Shown here: one piece after another, positions 1 through 11,980 of the stretch
Layout of the letters: each line of letters starts with the position of its first letter
Position numbering within the stretch: position 1 is the first letter of the stretch
Assembly: GCF_003289625.1 (NCBI RefSeq)
Contig: NZ_QMBN01000002.1
Location: 828,610 to 892,609, forward strand
Source: Microbacterium sp. SMR1
Lineage (GTDB): Bacteria; Actinomycetota; Actinomycetes; Actinomycetales; Microbacteriaceae
Length of the DNA: 64,000 nucleotides
Direction: 5' to 3'
Notes under the pieces: generated by a model
Database searches by the model: none
The model's input: the letters and a program-made list of their open reading frames with translations, nothing else
What the model was told of the DNA's origin: nothing
Made by a program: the position numbers and the translations under genes

Positions 1-3092
<3,092 letters not shown>

Positions 3093-3136
3093 CCCTCCTG
3101 CTCCACGAGCGTGAGGCCGGGTCGATGAGGACGGGC

Positions 3137-3964
3137 ATGCAGATCATCAAGAAGGTGCTCAACTCGAGCGTCGTGCTCGTCGATGACGAGCGCGGCGTCG
3201 AGCGGGTGCTGCTGGGCAAGGGCATCGGATTCGGTGCCAAACCCGGCGACGTCGTCGACGAGGGCGCGACCGATCGGGTGTTCGTCGCGCTCGACGACGC
3301 CGATCAGCGGAACCTCGTCGAGCTGCTCGCGCAGATCCCGGGTGAGTTCGTCGAGCTCACCCGGGAGATCGTCCGTGACGCCGTGGCCTCGGGGCTGGAT
3401 CTCGATCCGCACATCTACCTCACGCTCACCGACCACCTCCACTTCGCCGTCGAGCGTCACCGTCGCGGTCTCGTCGTCGTGAACCGGCTCGCATGGGAAC
3501 TGCGCACCGTCTACCCCGACGAGTACGCCGTCGGCTCCCGCGGTGTCGAGCTGCTGCGGGCGCGCATGCGCGTGGATGTGCCGGACGAAGAGGCCGCCAA
3601 TATCGCGTTCCACCTCGCCAACGCCGCCAACGGGCGGGCCGGTGCTGACACGATGCATGTCGTACGGCTCATCTCGGCGGCGACCACGATCGTGTCGAAC
3701 ACCACGGGGATCGCCTTCGGCGACGACCTGCATTCGTCGCGCTTCCTCGTGCACCTGCAGTTCTTCGCCGAGCGGGTGTTCTCGGGGCGCATGCTCGACA
3801 GCGACGACGGCTTCCTGTTCGAGAGCATGAGCCGGCGGCATCCTCGGGCGACGGCGACGGCCGAACGCGTGCGTGCGCTCGTGCGGACGCAGCACGACAT
3901 CGAGATCACCGACGAAGAGGTCGCCTACCTCGCTCTCCACATCGCACGCGCCGTGCCGGGGTGA
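3137..3964 (+). CDS. licT: BglG/LicT family transcriptional antiterminator
   Basis: An RNA-binding antiterminator that senses PTS activity and lets transcription pass a leader terminator of beta-glucoside genes. From the chosen start the protein begins MQIIKKVLNSSVVLV, the typical CAT RNA-binding domain (about 1-55), followed by two PRD domains (about 65-165 and 175-275) containing the His residues phosphorylated by HPr or EIIB (for example in LTDHLHFAVERH and SRRHP). At 275 residues it matches LicT in length. ATG 3137 has GAGGA at 3127-3131; ATG 3125 is an in-frame alternative. It is the third gene of the operon, 44 nt after the glucosidase. The RNA target of this operon lies upstream of the window. 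Confidence 0.93.
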   Translation: MQIIKKVLNSSVVLVDDERGVERVLLGKGIGFGAKPGDVVDEGATDRVFVALDDADQRNLVELLAQIPGEFVELTREIVRDAVASGLDLDPHIYLTLTDHLHFAVERHRRGLVVVNRLAWELRTVYPDEYAVGSRGVELLRARMRVDVPDEEAANIAFHLANAANGRAGADTMHVVRLISAATTIVSNTTGIAFGDDLHSSRFLVHLQFFAERVFSGRMLDSDDGFLFESMSRRHPRATATAERVRALVRTQHDIEITDEEVAYLALHIARAVPG

Positions 3965-3971
3965 TCCCGCG

Positions 3972-4775
3972 TCAGTATCCGGCGCGGGTGGTGCGGTCGG
4001 CCTCGGGCACCCAGGCCGCCGCGAGCGCTTCCGAGCCGCGGGCCAGCAGCGCGACGTCGGCGCCGACGAGCAGGAAGTCCGCCCCGGCCTCGGCGTAGCC
4101 GCGCGCGAGCGCGGGGTCGAAGGCGTTCACGCCCGCCGGTGTGCCGGCGGACCGGGCGTCGGCGAAGACGCGACGGACGGCGGCGACCACGTCGGGGTGG
4201 GACTGCTGTCCGAGCAGCCCCATCGAGGCGGCGAGATCGCTCGGGCCGACGAACACGCCGTCGATCCCGTCGACCGCGGCGATGCCCGCGGCGGCGTCGA
4301 CCCCCGCGGCGGTCTCGATCTGCACGACGAGCGACACGTGCTGCTCGGCCTCGGCCAGGTAGTCGTCGACGCGGTTCCAGCGGGCCGAACGGGCGAGGGC
4401 GGAACCGACGCCCCGGATGCCGCGGGGCGGATAGTGCACCGCGCGCACGACCGCCTCGGCCTCGGCGACCGACGACACCATCGGCACGAGCAGGTTCTGC
4501 GCACCGAGGTCGAGCACCTGCTTGATCACGACGGGGTCGGCGGTCGGAACCCGCACCATCGTCGTGACCGGTGTCGCGGCGGCCGCCTGCAACTGGGCGA
4601 GCACGGACTCGATTCCGTTGGGAGAGTGCTCCATGTCGATGAGCAGCCAGTCGAGTCCGGCGCCGGCGCAGATCTCGGCGACCAGCGGCGACCCGGAGCA
4701 CACCCAGATCCCCGCGAGCGGGCGGTCCGCGCGACCGAGGGCGTCGCGGAAGGTCGGTGTCAGACGAAACGGCAT
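3972..4775 (-). CDS. hpaI: 4-hydroxy-2-oxoheptanedioate aldolase (HpcH/HpaI family)
   Basis: A class II metal-dependent aldolase of the last step of homoprotocatechuate degradation, splitting 4-hydroxy-2-oxoheptanedioate into pyruvate and succinate semialdehyde. The 267-residue protein carries family motifs: WLLIDMEHSPN, the E in VVQIETAAGVD and GPSDLAASMG, which form the metal and oxoacid site. ATG 4775 was chosen because the protein then starts MPFRLTPTF as in homologs; a longer frame to 4832 lies inside the hydratase gene. It overlaps the end of the hydratase gene by 16 nt and is the last gene of the minus-strand operon, convergent with licT. Confidence 0.9.
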   Translation of the reverse strand: MPFRLTPTFRDALGRADRPLAGIWVCSGSPLVAEICAGAGLDWLLIDMEHSPNGIESVLAQLQAAAATPVTTMVRVPTADPVVIKQVLDLGAQNLLVPMVSSVAEAEAVVRAVHYPPRGIRGVGSALARSARWNRVDDYLAEAEQHVSLVVQIETAAGVDAAAGIAAVDGIDGVFVGPSDLAASMGLLGQQSHPDVVAAVRRVFADARSAGTPAGVNAFDPALARGYAEAGADFLLVGADVALLARGSEALAAAWVPEADRTTRAGY

Positions 4776-5545
4776 GCGATCACTCCCATCGGGCCATAGT
4801 CGCAGCGGACCTCGTCGCCGCGCGACACCCACATCGGCCGCGTGAACGACCCGGCGAGGATCAGCTCACCCGCCTCCAGGCGCGCGCCGTGCTGCGACAC
4901 CTTGTTGGCGAGCCAGGCGACCCCCGTCGCGGGATGGCCGAGGACACCCGCCGCCACCCCGGTCTCCTCGATCTCGCCGTTGCGCGAGAGCAGCGCCGGC
5001 ACCCACCGCAGGTCGATCTCGTCGGGACGCCGCCGCTCGGTGCCGAGCACCATCGCACCGTAAGCGGCGTTGTCGGCGATCGTGTCGACGATCGTGCGCC
5101 CCTCGAGCTCGATGTGCGAGTTGAGGATCTCGAGGGCCGGGACGGCATAGTCGATCGCGTCGAGCGCGTCGTCGAGCGTGCAGTCCGGCCCGGCGAGGGG
5201 ACGGGCGAGCGCGAAGGCGAGCTCGACCTCGACGCGCACGTTCGAGAACCGCTCGGTGGCGATCTCGGCGCCCGAGCCGTAGATCGTGTCGTCGAACATG
5301 ACGCCGTAGTCGGGCTCGGTGATCCCGGTCGCCTGCTGCATCGCTTTCGAGGTCAGACCGATCTTGCGTCCCACGAGCCGGCGGCCCGAGGCGATCATCC
5401 GGTCGCGCCACACGCCCTGGATGGCGTACGAGTCCTCGACGGTGGCGCCGGGGTACCGCGCCGTGATGCGCGGGATGACGCCGTGCGTGCGGTCGGCCTC
5501 GGCCAGTTCGTCCGCGATGGCGGCGATGTCGTCGGGGGAGAGCAT
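4760..5545 (-). CDS. hpaH: 2-oxo-hept-4-ene-1,7-dioate hydratase
   Basis: This enzyme adds water to 2-oxo-hept-4-ene-1,7-dioate before the HpaI aldolase step. It belongs to the hydratase/decarboxylase branch of the fumarylacetoacetase superfamily. The 261-residue protein shows [33 protein letters not shown] (metal-binding Glu residues) and EILNSHI, the pattern of HpaH/HpcG and MhpD. AAGGA lies 7-8 nt before ATG 5545. It sits between the ring-cleavage dioxygenase and the aldolase genes, in reaction order. Confidence 0.92.
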   Translation of the reverse strand: MLSPDDIAAIADELAEADRTHGVIPRITARYPGATVEDSYAIQGVWRDRMIASGRRLVGRKIGLTSKAMQQATGITEPDYGVMFDDTIYGSGAEIATERFSNVRVEVELAFALARPLAGPDCTLDDALDAIDYAVPALEILNSHIELEGRTIVDTIADNAAYGAMVLGTERRRPDEIDLRWVPALLSRNGEIEETGVAAGVLGHPATGVAWLANKVSQHGARLEAGELILAGSFTRPMWVSRGDEVRCDYGPMGVIACRFV

Positions 5546-5572
5546 GAGCGTCCTTCCAGAGCTGGTTGCAGA

Positions 5573-6733
5573 TCAGAGCTGGTTGCCGAGCTTGTACTCG
5601 CCCTGTTTGTACTCGGGCAGCCCGTCGTCGCCGGGTCGGGTGTACGAGAACCCGTCGGCGCCGATCGTGACGGCCATCTCCGAGTCGTCGGTGCGGGCGC
5701 GGAGCGGCTGGGGCTTCCCGTCGAGGTCGAGGACGAGGGAGGCCTCGGTGTACCAGGAGGGCACGACGGGGTTGCCCCACCAGTCGCGGCGCTGGTTGTC
5801 GTGCACGTCCCACGTGATGACGGGATTGTCGGGGTCGCCGGTGTAGTAGTCCTGCGTGTAGATCTCGACGCGGTGTCCGTCGGGGTCGCGCAGGTAGAGG
5901 TAGAACGCGTTCGAGACGCCGTGGCGCCCCGGCCCCCGCTCGATCGCGTCCGACCGGCGGAGCGCGCCGAGCTTGTCGCAGATCGCGAGGATGTTGTGCT
6001 TCTCGTGCGTCGCGAAGGCCACGTGGTGCATCCGGGGGCCGTCACCGCCGGTCATCGCGGTGTCGTGGACGGTCGGTTTCCGCCGCATCCATGCCGCGTA
6101 CACCGTGCCCGCGTCATCCTGGATGTCCTCGGTCACCCGGAACCCGAGCGACTGCATGAACTGCACGGCGCGCGGGACGTCCGGGGTCACCTGGTTGAAG
6201 TGATCCAGACGCACGAGCTCGCCGGGCGTGTGGAGGTCGTAGCGCCATGAGAGGCGCTCGACGTGCTCGGTCTGGAAGAAGAACTCGTACGGGAAGCCGA
6301 GGGGATCCTCGACGCGGACCGAGTCGCCGATGCCCCGCACGAAGCCCTCCGGGCGCCGCTCGACCCGGCACCCGAGCTCGGTGTAGAACGCGACGGCGCG
6401 GTCGAGGTCGTCGGCCGACCGGACGCGGTACGAGAACGCCGCGACGGCGGCGACCGGTCCCTGCCGCAGGATCAGGTTGTGGTGGATGAACTCCTCGGTC
6501 GAACGGAGGTAGATCGCCTCGTCGTCCTCCTCGGTGACGTAGAGCCCGAGCACGTCGACGTAAAACTCCCGTGAGGCGGCGAGGTCGGTGACGACCAGCT
6601 CCATGTAGGCGCAGCGGAGGATGTCGGGCGCCGGCGCCGTCGGCGTCGGGATCGGGTCGTCGCAGGTGATCGGCGCCTCCTGGCTGACGAAGTAGCCCGA
6701 GGAGGTCCGGGTCATCTGGTCGCGGTGGGTCAT
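5573..6733 (-). CDS. hpaD: homoprotocatechuate (3,4-dihydroxyphenylacetate) 2,3-dioxygenase, type I extradiol
   Basis: Ring-cleaving enzyme that opens 3,4-dihydroxyphenylacetate next to the diol with O2 to give 5-carboxymethyl-2-hydroxymuconate semialdehyde. The 386-residue protein closely resembles, from memory, the Fe/Mn homoprotocatechuate dioxygenases of Brevibacterium and Arthrobacter (vicinal oxygen chelate fold), with about 23 extra N-terminal residues. Metal ligands are visible as H178 (LDHFNQVTPDV), H237 (MHHVAFATHE) and E290 (HRVEIYTQDYY). The C-terminal WWGNPVVPSWYTEAS and GNQL end match that family. The RBS is AAGGACGC-like, as in the neighbouring operon genes. Confidence 0.95.
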   Translation of the reverse strand: MTHRDQMTRTSSGYFVSQEAPITCDDPIPTPTAPAPDILRCAYMELVVTDLAASREFYVDVLGLYVTEEDDEAIYLRSTEEFIHHNLILRQGPVAAVAAFSYRVRSADDLDRAVAFYTELGCRVERRPEGFVRGIGDSVRVEDPLGFPYEFFFQTEHVERLSWRYDLHTPGELVRLDHFNQVTPDVPRAVQFMQSLGFRVTEDIQDDAGTVYAAWMRRKPTVHDTAMTGGDGPRMHHVAFATHEKHNILAICDKLGALRRSDAIERGPGRHGVSNAFYLYLRDPDGHRVEIYTQDYYTGDPDNPVITWDVHDNQRRDWWGNPVVPSWYTEASLVLDLDGKPQPLRARTDDSEMAVTIGADGFSYTRPGDDGLPEYKQGEYKLGNQL

Positions 6734-6786
6734 GACAGCGTCCTTGCTCTCGATGTCGGGTGGGTCCGGCGGTTCCGGGCGGCGGG

Positions 6787-8298
6787 TCAGCTTTTGCCGA
6801 AAGTCGGGTTGTGGACCGCGCCGAGGGTGATGTGCACCGCCTGCTGGTGCGTGTAGAAGTCGATCGACCGGTAGCCGCCCTCGTGGCCGAGGCCGGACGC
6901 CTTGACCCCGCCGAACGGGGTGCGCAGGTCGCGCACGTTGTTGGAGTTGAGCCAGACCATCCCCGCCTCCACGGCCTGCGAGAAGTTGTGCGCCCGCTTC
7001 AGGTCGTTGGTCCAGATGTAGGCGGCGAGTCCGTATTTCGTGTCGTTGGCGAGGTCCAGCGCCTCGGCATCCGTGTCGAACGGGGTGATCGCGACGACCG
7101 GGCCGAAGATCTCCTCCTGGAAGATCCGCGCCGTCGGGGCGACGTCGGCGAACACGGTCGGGGCGACGAAGGTGCCGCTCTCGAACCCCTCAGGGCGTCC
7201 GCCGCCGGCGACGAGGCGGCCCTCGCTCTTTCCGAGCTCGACGTACGACATGACCTTCTCGAAGTGCTCGGGATGCACGAGCGCGCCCACCTCGGTCGCC
7301 GGGTCGTGGGGGAAGCCGACTCGCACCCGCTGGGCCTGCGCGGCGTAGCGTTCGACGAACTCGTCGTACACCGCGCGCTCGACGAGGATGCGGCTGCCGG
7401 CCGTGCAGCGCTCGCCGTTGAGAGAGAACACACCGAAGATCGTGGCGTCGATCGCCGCGTCGAGATCCGCGTCGGCGAAGACGATCGCCGGGCTCTTCCC
7501 GCCGAGCTCCATCGACAGCCCCTTGAGGTGCGGCGCCGCGTTGGCGAAGATCAGCTGCCCCGTCGAGCTCTCGCCCGTGAACGAGATGAGCGGCACGTCG
7601 GGGTGCTTCACGAGCGCGTCGCCCGCGTCCTCGCCGAGGCCGTTGACCAGGTTGAAGACCCCCGGCGGCAGTCCGGCCTCCTCGAAGATGCCCGCCCACA
7701 GCGACGCGGACAGGGGCGTGAACTCGGCGGGCTTCAGCACGACCGTGTTGCCGGTGGCGAGCGCCGGGGCGAGCTTCCACGACTCGAGCATGAACGGGGT
7801 GTTCCACGGCGTGATGAGCCCCGCGACGCCGATGGGCTTGCGGTTGACATAGTTGATCTGACGGCCGGGCACCTTGTAGGTGTCATCGGCCTGGGCGACG
7901 ATCAGGTCGGCGAAGAACCGGAAGTTCTCGGCGGCCCGCCGGGCCTGGCCGAGCGCCTGCGTGATGGGGAGTCCGGAGTCGAACGACTCGAGCTCGGCGA
8001 GGCGGGCGTCGCGAGACTCGACCAGGTCGGCGATGCGGTGCAGCACGCGCGAGCGCTCGCGCGGGAGCATCCGCGGCCACGGCCCCTCGGTGAACGCGCG
8101 GCGGGCTGCCGCGACGGCCGCATCGACGTCGGCTTTCTTGCCGGCGGCCGCCTGCAGGTACACGCGTCCGGTGACGGGGTCGAGCACGTCGAACGTCGCG
8201 CCGTCGGCCGAGTCGACGAGCGACCCGTCGATGTAGTGACGGATGGCGCCGGGCAGGTCCGCGGGCGTGTGGGGGGCGGTGAGCGTCGTGTCGGTCAT
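6787..8298 (-). CDS. hpaE: 5-carboxymethyl-2-hydroxymuconate semialdehyde dehydrogenase
   Basis: NAD-dependent aldehyde dehydrogenase that oxidises the HpaD ring-cleavage product to 5-carboxymethyl-2-hydroxymuconate. The 503-residue ALDH shows the cofactor-site segment TPWNTPFML, the catalytic Glu in MELGGKSPAIVF, the catalytic Cys in LNGERCTAGSRI and the HpaE-like C-terminus TPFGGVKASGLGHEGG...YTHQQAVHI. It lies directly upstream of hpaD and downstream of the gntR gene, with an AAGGACGC RBS. Family assignment to ALDH is certain; the substrate rests on gene order and close HpaE-type similarity. Confidence 0.93.
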   Translation of the reverse strand: MTDTTLTAPHTPADLPGAIRHYIDGSLVDSADGATFDVLDPVTGRVYLQAAAGKKADVDAAVAAARRAFTEGPWPRMLPRERSRVLHRIADLVESRDARLAELESFDSGLPITQALGQARRAAENFRFFADLIVAQADDTYKVPGRQINYVNRKPIGVAGLITPWNTPFMLESWKLAPALATGNTVVLKPAEFTPLSASLWAGIFEEAGLPPGVFNLVNGLGEDAGDALVKHPDVPLISFTGESSTGQLIFANAAPHLKGLSMELGGKSPAIVFADADLDAAIDATIFGVFSLNGERCTAGSRILVERAVYDEFVERYAAQAQRVRVGFPHDPATEVGALVHPEHFEKVMSYVELGKSEGRLVAGGGRPEGFESGTFVAPTVFADVAPTARIFQEEIFGPVVAITPFDTDAEALDLANDTKYGLAAYIWTNDLKRAHNFSQAVEAGMVWLNSNNVRDLRTPFGGVKASGLGHEGGYRSIDFYTHQQAVHITLGAVHNPTFGKS

Positions 8299-8325
8299 CT
8301 CGTGCGTCCTTGCAGCAGGGGGCGG

Positions 8326-9024
8326 TCAGAAGTTGGGCAGGCCGAGCGCCTGATCGGGGTGCTCGTGCGTCATGTAGGCGTCGAGGGTGGCCGAGCGGTG
8401 GCGCCGCGCGGCTTGCTCGATCTCGGTGAGGGGCGCCCCTCGTTCGATCAGCGCCAGGATATGCTCGTGCTCCCGCACCGACTCCTGCGCGCGGCCCGGG
8501 ACGAAGCTGAAGGTCGAGTCGCGCAGGTGTCCGAGCCGTGCCCATTCGGCCTGCACGAGTTCGAGCATTCGAGGGTTGGCGCACTGCTCGAACAGCGTCG
8601 CGTGGAACTCCTGGTTCAACCGGGTGAACGAGCGCGGATCGAAGTGATCGAGAGACTCGGTCATCAGCGCGTTGATCTCGCGCGCACGCCGGATGTCGTC
8701 GACGCTCAGCGCGCGCGCCGCGAGCGCCGTCGCGGCGCCCTCGAGGATCGACAGCGCCTGCATGCTGAAGCGGTACTGCGAGTCGTCGACCATCGCCACG
8801 CGGGCGCCGATGTTGCGCTCGAAGGTCACGAGGCCCTCGGCCTCGAGCTGGCGGATCGCCTCGCGCACCGGGACGACGCTCATGTCGAGCTCGCCGGCGA
8901 TCGTCCCGAGCACGAGCCGGTACCCCGGGGTGAACTCCTGCTCGGCGATGCGCTCGCGGATCCAGTGATACGCGCGCTGCGACTTGCTCTGCGTCTCGGG
9001 CAGGGGAGGCGTGGGGGAGGTCAT
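8326..9024 (-). CDS. GntR family regulator (FadR/FCD type) of the homoprotocatechuate operon
   Basis: A 232-residue DNA-binding regulator. The N-terminal winged helix (about 15-85) includes ELDMSVVPVREAIRQLEAEGLV, the GntR recognition helix, and the rest is an all-helical FCD effector domain with metal/ligand His residues (for example NQEFHATLFE and REHEHILALIE). ATG 9024 was chosen because it overlaps the stop of the upstream gene as ATGA, so it is translated by coupling; no separate RBS is evident. Being in the operon, it is probably autoregulated and acts at the palindrome at 10478-10499. Confidence 0.9.
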   Translation of the reverse strand: MTSPTPPLPETQSKSQRAYHWIRERIAEQEFTPGYRLVLGTIAGELDMSVVPVREAIRQLEAEGLVTFERNIGARVAMVDDSQYRFSMQALSILEGAATALAARALSVDDIRRAREINALMTESLDHFDPRSFTRLNQEFHATLFEQCANPRMLELVQAEWARLGHLRDSTFSFVPGRAQESVREHEHILALIERGAPLTEIEQAARRHRSATLDAYMTHEHPDQALGLPNF

Positions 9025-10481
9025 GCGTCGCGCTCGCCGTCGTACCGGGCGCGCCACGCCGCGTTCATCGGGAACAGCCCGTCGACCGAGGCGCCCTCCG
9101 CCACGCGCGCGGCGATCCAGGCGTCCTCGTCCTCCTGAGCGAGGGCCGCATCGACGACCTCGGCGACGAGAGAGGGCGGGATGACGATGACCCCGTCGGC
9201 GTCGCCCACGATGACGTCTCCGGGCTGGACGGTCGCGCCGCCGCAGGCGATGGTTCCGCCCGCCTGCCACGGGACGTGCTTGCGCCCGAGGACGGCCGGA
9301 TGCGCGCCCGCGGCATAGACGGGCAGCCCGATCTCGGCGACGGCGGCGTAGTCGCGCACGCCGCCGTCGGTGACGACGCCGGCGGCTCCCCGGGTCCGGG
9401 CGCGGAGGGCCAGGATGTCGCCGAGCGTGCCCGATCCGGTCTCGCCGCGCGCCTCGATGACGATGACCTCGCCGGGCGAGACCGCGTCGAACACCTGCTT
9501 CTGCGCGTTGAAGCCGCCGCCGTGCCGGGCGAAGAGGTCGGGGCGGAACGGCACGAACCGCAGCGTGGCGGCCGTTCCGACGAGCTTGCTGGCGGGGTGC
9601 ATCGGCCGCACGCCGTCGATCGTCACGTCGTCGAGCCCGCGCTTGCGCAGCTGCTGCGACAGCGCCGCGACGGGCACGCGCTCGAGCTTGGCCCGGAGAT
9701 CGTCGGTGAGGCCGGATGCCGGCTCGTCCGGCAGCCCGGCAGCTTCGCGCGATCCCCACGCCTCCTCGCGCTGGATGTCGTCGACCGTGGGAAGCGAGCC
9801 GAGCGCGGGATCGAACGCGGGGCCCGCGTCGGCGACGACGGTCGTCACGAGTCGCCCCGACGTGGCGCCGGTGTCGAGCGCGTCGACCTCGACCTCGACG
9901 ACGTCGCCGGGGACGATGACCGACGATCCGGCCGGCGTGCCGGTCAGGATGACGTCGCCGGTCTCGAGGGTCAGGTGCTGCGAGAGGTCGGCGACGATCT
10001 GCGCCAGCGGGAACAGCAGGCCGCCGGTGGTGTCGTCCTGCACGAGGTCGCCGTTGACCCAGGCGCGGACGCGGAGCCGGTGCGGGTCGACGGTCCGGGC
10101 GTCGATGAGGTCGGGGCCGAGGGGAGTGAAGCCGTCACGGCTCTTCGAGCGGAGGTTCGATCCCTTGTCGGCGGCGCGCAGGTCGTAGACGCCGAGGTCG
10201 TTGGCCGCGGTGACGGCGGCGACGTGGTCCCAGGCCTCGGCGAGGCCGACCCGGTGCGCGTCGCGCCCGATGACGAGCGCGATCTCGCCCTCGAACGCCA
10301 GCAGCTCGGTACCCGCCGGGCGTTCGACCGTGTCGCCGCTCCCGGCGATCGAGCTCGACGCCTTCAGGAAGTACGAGGGGGCGGCGGGCGTGCGCCCGCG
10401 CTGCGCGGCCCGGGATGCATAGCTCAGGTGGACCGCGATGATCTTGCCCGGTCGACCGGAGCTTCCTCGCTCTTGTCTCAT
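9021..10481 (-). CDS. fusion of FAH-family isomerase/decarboxylase (HpaG-like) and RraA-like domain
   Basis: First gene of the homoprotocatechuate operon, 486 residues. Residues about 12-220 form a fumarylacetoacetase-fold domain of the HpaG/HpcE kind (PSYFLKASSS, metal ligands E64, E66 and D95, ILTGTPAG). Residues about 260-480 are an RraA-like domain, the fold of 4-hydroxy-4-methyl-2-oxoglutarate aldolase/oxaloacetate decarboxylase, with GSGTLGD and the DGxxRD motif at 372-377. Classical HpaG has two FAH domains, a decarboxylase and an isomerase. Here the second activity may come from the RraA half, which is inference. ATG 10481 lies 7 nt after a TACGAT box, so the transcript is probably leaderless. 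Confidence 0.85.
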   Translation of the reverse strand: MRQERGSSGRPGKIIAVHLSYASRAAQRGRTPAAPSYFLKASSSIAGSGDTVERPAGTELLAFEGEIALVIGRDAHRVGLAEAWDHVAAVTAANDLGVYDLRAADKGSNLRSKSRDGFTPLGPDLIDARTVDPHRLRVRAWVNGDLVQDDTTGGLLFPLAQIVADLSQHLTLETGDVILTGTPAGSSVIVPGDVVEVEVDALDTGATSGRLVTTVVADAGPAFDPALGSLPTVDDIQREEAWGSREAAGLPDEPASGLTDDLRAKLERVPVAALSQQLRKRGLDDVTIDGVRPMHPASKLVGTAATLRFVPFRPDLFARHGGGFNAQKQVFDAVSPGEVIVIEARGETGSGTLGDILALRARTRGAAGVVTDGGVRDYAAVAEIGLPVYAAGAHPAVLGRKHVPWQAGGTIACGGATVQPGDVIVGDADGVIVIPPSLVAEVVDAALAQEDEDAWIAARVAEGASVDGLFPMNAAWRARYDGERDA

Positions 10482-10517
10482 ATTCGAAATCGTATATGAT
10501 CATCGCCAGCAGAACAA
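10478..10517. promoter_or_regulatory. divergent promoters and GntR-type operator between hpa operon and MFS importer
   Basis: A 22-bp near-perfect palindrome, TCATATTCGA/TCGTATATGA around AA (10478-10499), overlaps both promoters. For the minus operon, -35 TTGTTC (complement of 10512-10517) and -10 TACGAT (complement of 10489-10494) are 17 nt apart, and the ATG lies 7 nt after the -10. For the plus gene, TTGTCT at 10473-10478 and TATGAT at 10495-10500 are 16 nt apart. One regulator bound here would shut both units. The GntR protein of the operon is the obvious candidate (inference). Confidence 0.75.
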
Positions 10518-10557
10518 CGTCTGCAGACAACGTCGTCGACACCTCGGGAGCACGAAG

Positions 10558-11958
10558 ATGAGCACCCCCACATCCACCCCCGGTCCGGCCGCACGCAGCG
10601 GCTTCACTCCGACCGGGACCATCGCCACCGCCGCCGACCGCCGCCGCGTGGTCTTCGCCACCGTCGTCGGGACGACGGTCGAGTGGTACGACTTCTTCAT
10701 CTACGCCACGGCGGTCGGGCTGGTCTTCGGCCAGCTCTTCTTCGCTCCGCTCGGCGCCAACAGCGCGTTGATCGGTTTCGCCACCGTCGGGGTGAGCTTC
10801 CTCTTCCGGCCCCTCGGCGCCTTCCTCGCCGGCCATCTCGGCGACCGGCTCGGGCGCAAGCTCGTGCTGATGTGGACGCTCATCCTCATGGGCGTCGCGA
10901 CGGCACTGATCGGCCTGTTGCCCACGTACGAGACGATCGGCCTCGCCGCGCCGGTCATCCTCGTGCTGCTGCGCATCGTCCAGGGCATCTCGGCCGGCGG
11001 CGAATGGGGCGGTGCCGTGCTCATGGCCGTCGAGCACGCCCCGAAGACGCGCCGTGGCGCATTCGGCGCGTCGCCGCAGATCGGCGTACCGCTCGGCCTC
11101 CTCCTCGCGTCCGGAGTGATGGCGCTCATGGCCATGATCGCTCCCGGCGAGGCGTTCCTGGCCTGGGGCTGGCGGGTCCCGTTCCTCCTGAGCGTCGTGC
11201 TCATCCTCGTCGGCTGGTACGTGCGTCGCCGCGTGGAGGAGAGCCCCGTGTTCACCGAGCTCGCCGAGCGGCGCGAGAAGGCCCACATGCCGATCGTGCA
11301 GCTCTTCCGCAAGCACGCCGCTCTCGTGATCATCGCCGCGTTCGTCTTCGCGGGGAACAACGCCGTCGGCTACATGACCACCGGCGGCTACATCCAGAAC
11401 TACGCCACCAACCCCGACGGACCGCTCGGGTTCGACCGCGAACCGGTCCTGTGGGCGGTCGCCGGTTCGGCGGTCACCTGGCTCGTCACGACGCTCATCG
11501 CCGGGTTCCTCTCCGACCGCATCGGGCGCCGCACGACCTACATAGCCGGCTGGATCCTCCAGCTCGCGGGCGTGTTCGCTCTCTTCCCACTCGTGAACAC
11601 CGGAAGCATCGGCCTCCTCTTCGCCGGGCTGGCGATCCTGACGATCGGCCTGGGCCTGACGTACGGCCCGCAGGCCGCCCTGTACGCCGAGCTCTTCCCA
11701 GCATCCATCCGGTTCTCGGGCGTCTCGATCTCCTACGCCATCGGCGCCATCCTCGGCGGCGCGTTCGCGCCGACGATCGCCACCGCGCTCGTGCAGGCGA
11801 CGGGATCGACCATGTCGGTGACCTGGTACCTGGCGGGGATGACGGTGCTCGGGCTCGTCGCGACGCTGCTGCTGCGCGACCGCAGCGGCATCCCGCTCGA
11901 CCCCGACCACGAGGCCGAGCAGTCGGTCAGCCCGATCGTCGGCACCGGCCGGCGCTGA
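10558..11958 (+). CDS. MFS transporter, metabolite:H+ symporter family
   Basis: A 466-residue, 12-helix proton symporter of the MHS (ProP/ShiA-like) branch. Visible marks are TTVEWYDFFIYATA before helix 1, GHLGDRLGRK (motif A), RIVQGISAGGEWGGA, the domain-linking loop with RRRVEESPVF, and a second LSDRIGRR. It is divergent from the homoprotocatechuate operon and shares its operator region, so its cargo is probably an aromatic acid such as hydroxyphenylacetate or hydroxybenzoate (inference). ATG 10558 has GGAG 7 nt upstream; the in-frame extension upstream crosses the promoter and is unlikely. Confidence 0.9.
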   Translation: MSTPTSTPGPAARSGFTPTGTIATAADRRRVVFATVVGTTVEWYDFFIYATAVGLVFGQLFFAPLGANSALIGFATVGVSFLFRPLGAFLAGHLGDRLGRKLVLMWTLILMGVATALIGLLPTYETIGLAAPVILVLLRIVQGISAGGEWGGAVLMAVEHAPKTRRGAFGASPQIGVPLGLLLASGVMALMAMIAPGEAFLAWGWRVPFLLSVVLILVGWYVRRRVEESPVFTELAERREKAHMPIVQLFRKHAALVIIAAFVFAGNNAVGYMTTGGYIQNYATNPDGPLGFDREPVLWAVAGSAVTWLVTTLIAGFLSDRIGRRTTYIAGWILQLAGVFALFPLVNTGSIGLLFAGLAILTIGLGLTYGPQAALYAELFPASIRFSGVSISYAIGAILGGAFAPTIATALVQATGSTMSVTWYLAGMTVLGLVATLLLRDRSGIPLDPDHEAEQSVSPIVGTGRR

Positions 11959-11980
11959 CCGCGGCGGCGAGGAGGGCACG

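Noticed and set aside
10135..11979. Long minus-strand open frame opposite the MFS importer (and similar long frames opposite other genes, e.g. 1614-2987, 6760-9138, 14384-15652, 40437-41996, 55805-58789)
   Set aside because: Their translations are Arg/Gly/Asp-rich, low in hydrophobic patterning and match no family, while the opposite strand encodes recognisable proteins. They arise from high GC in the third codon position.
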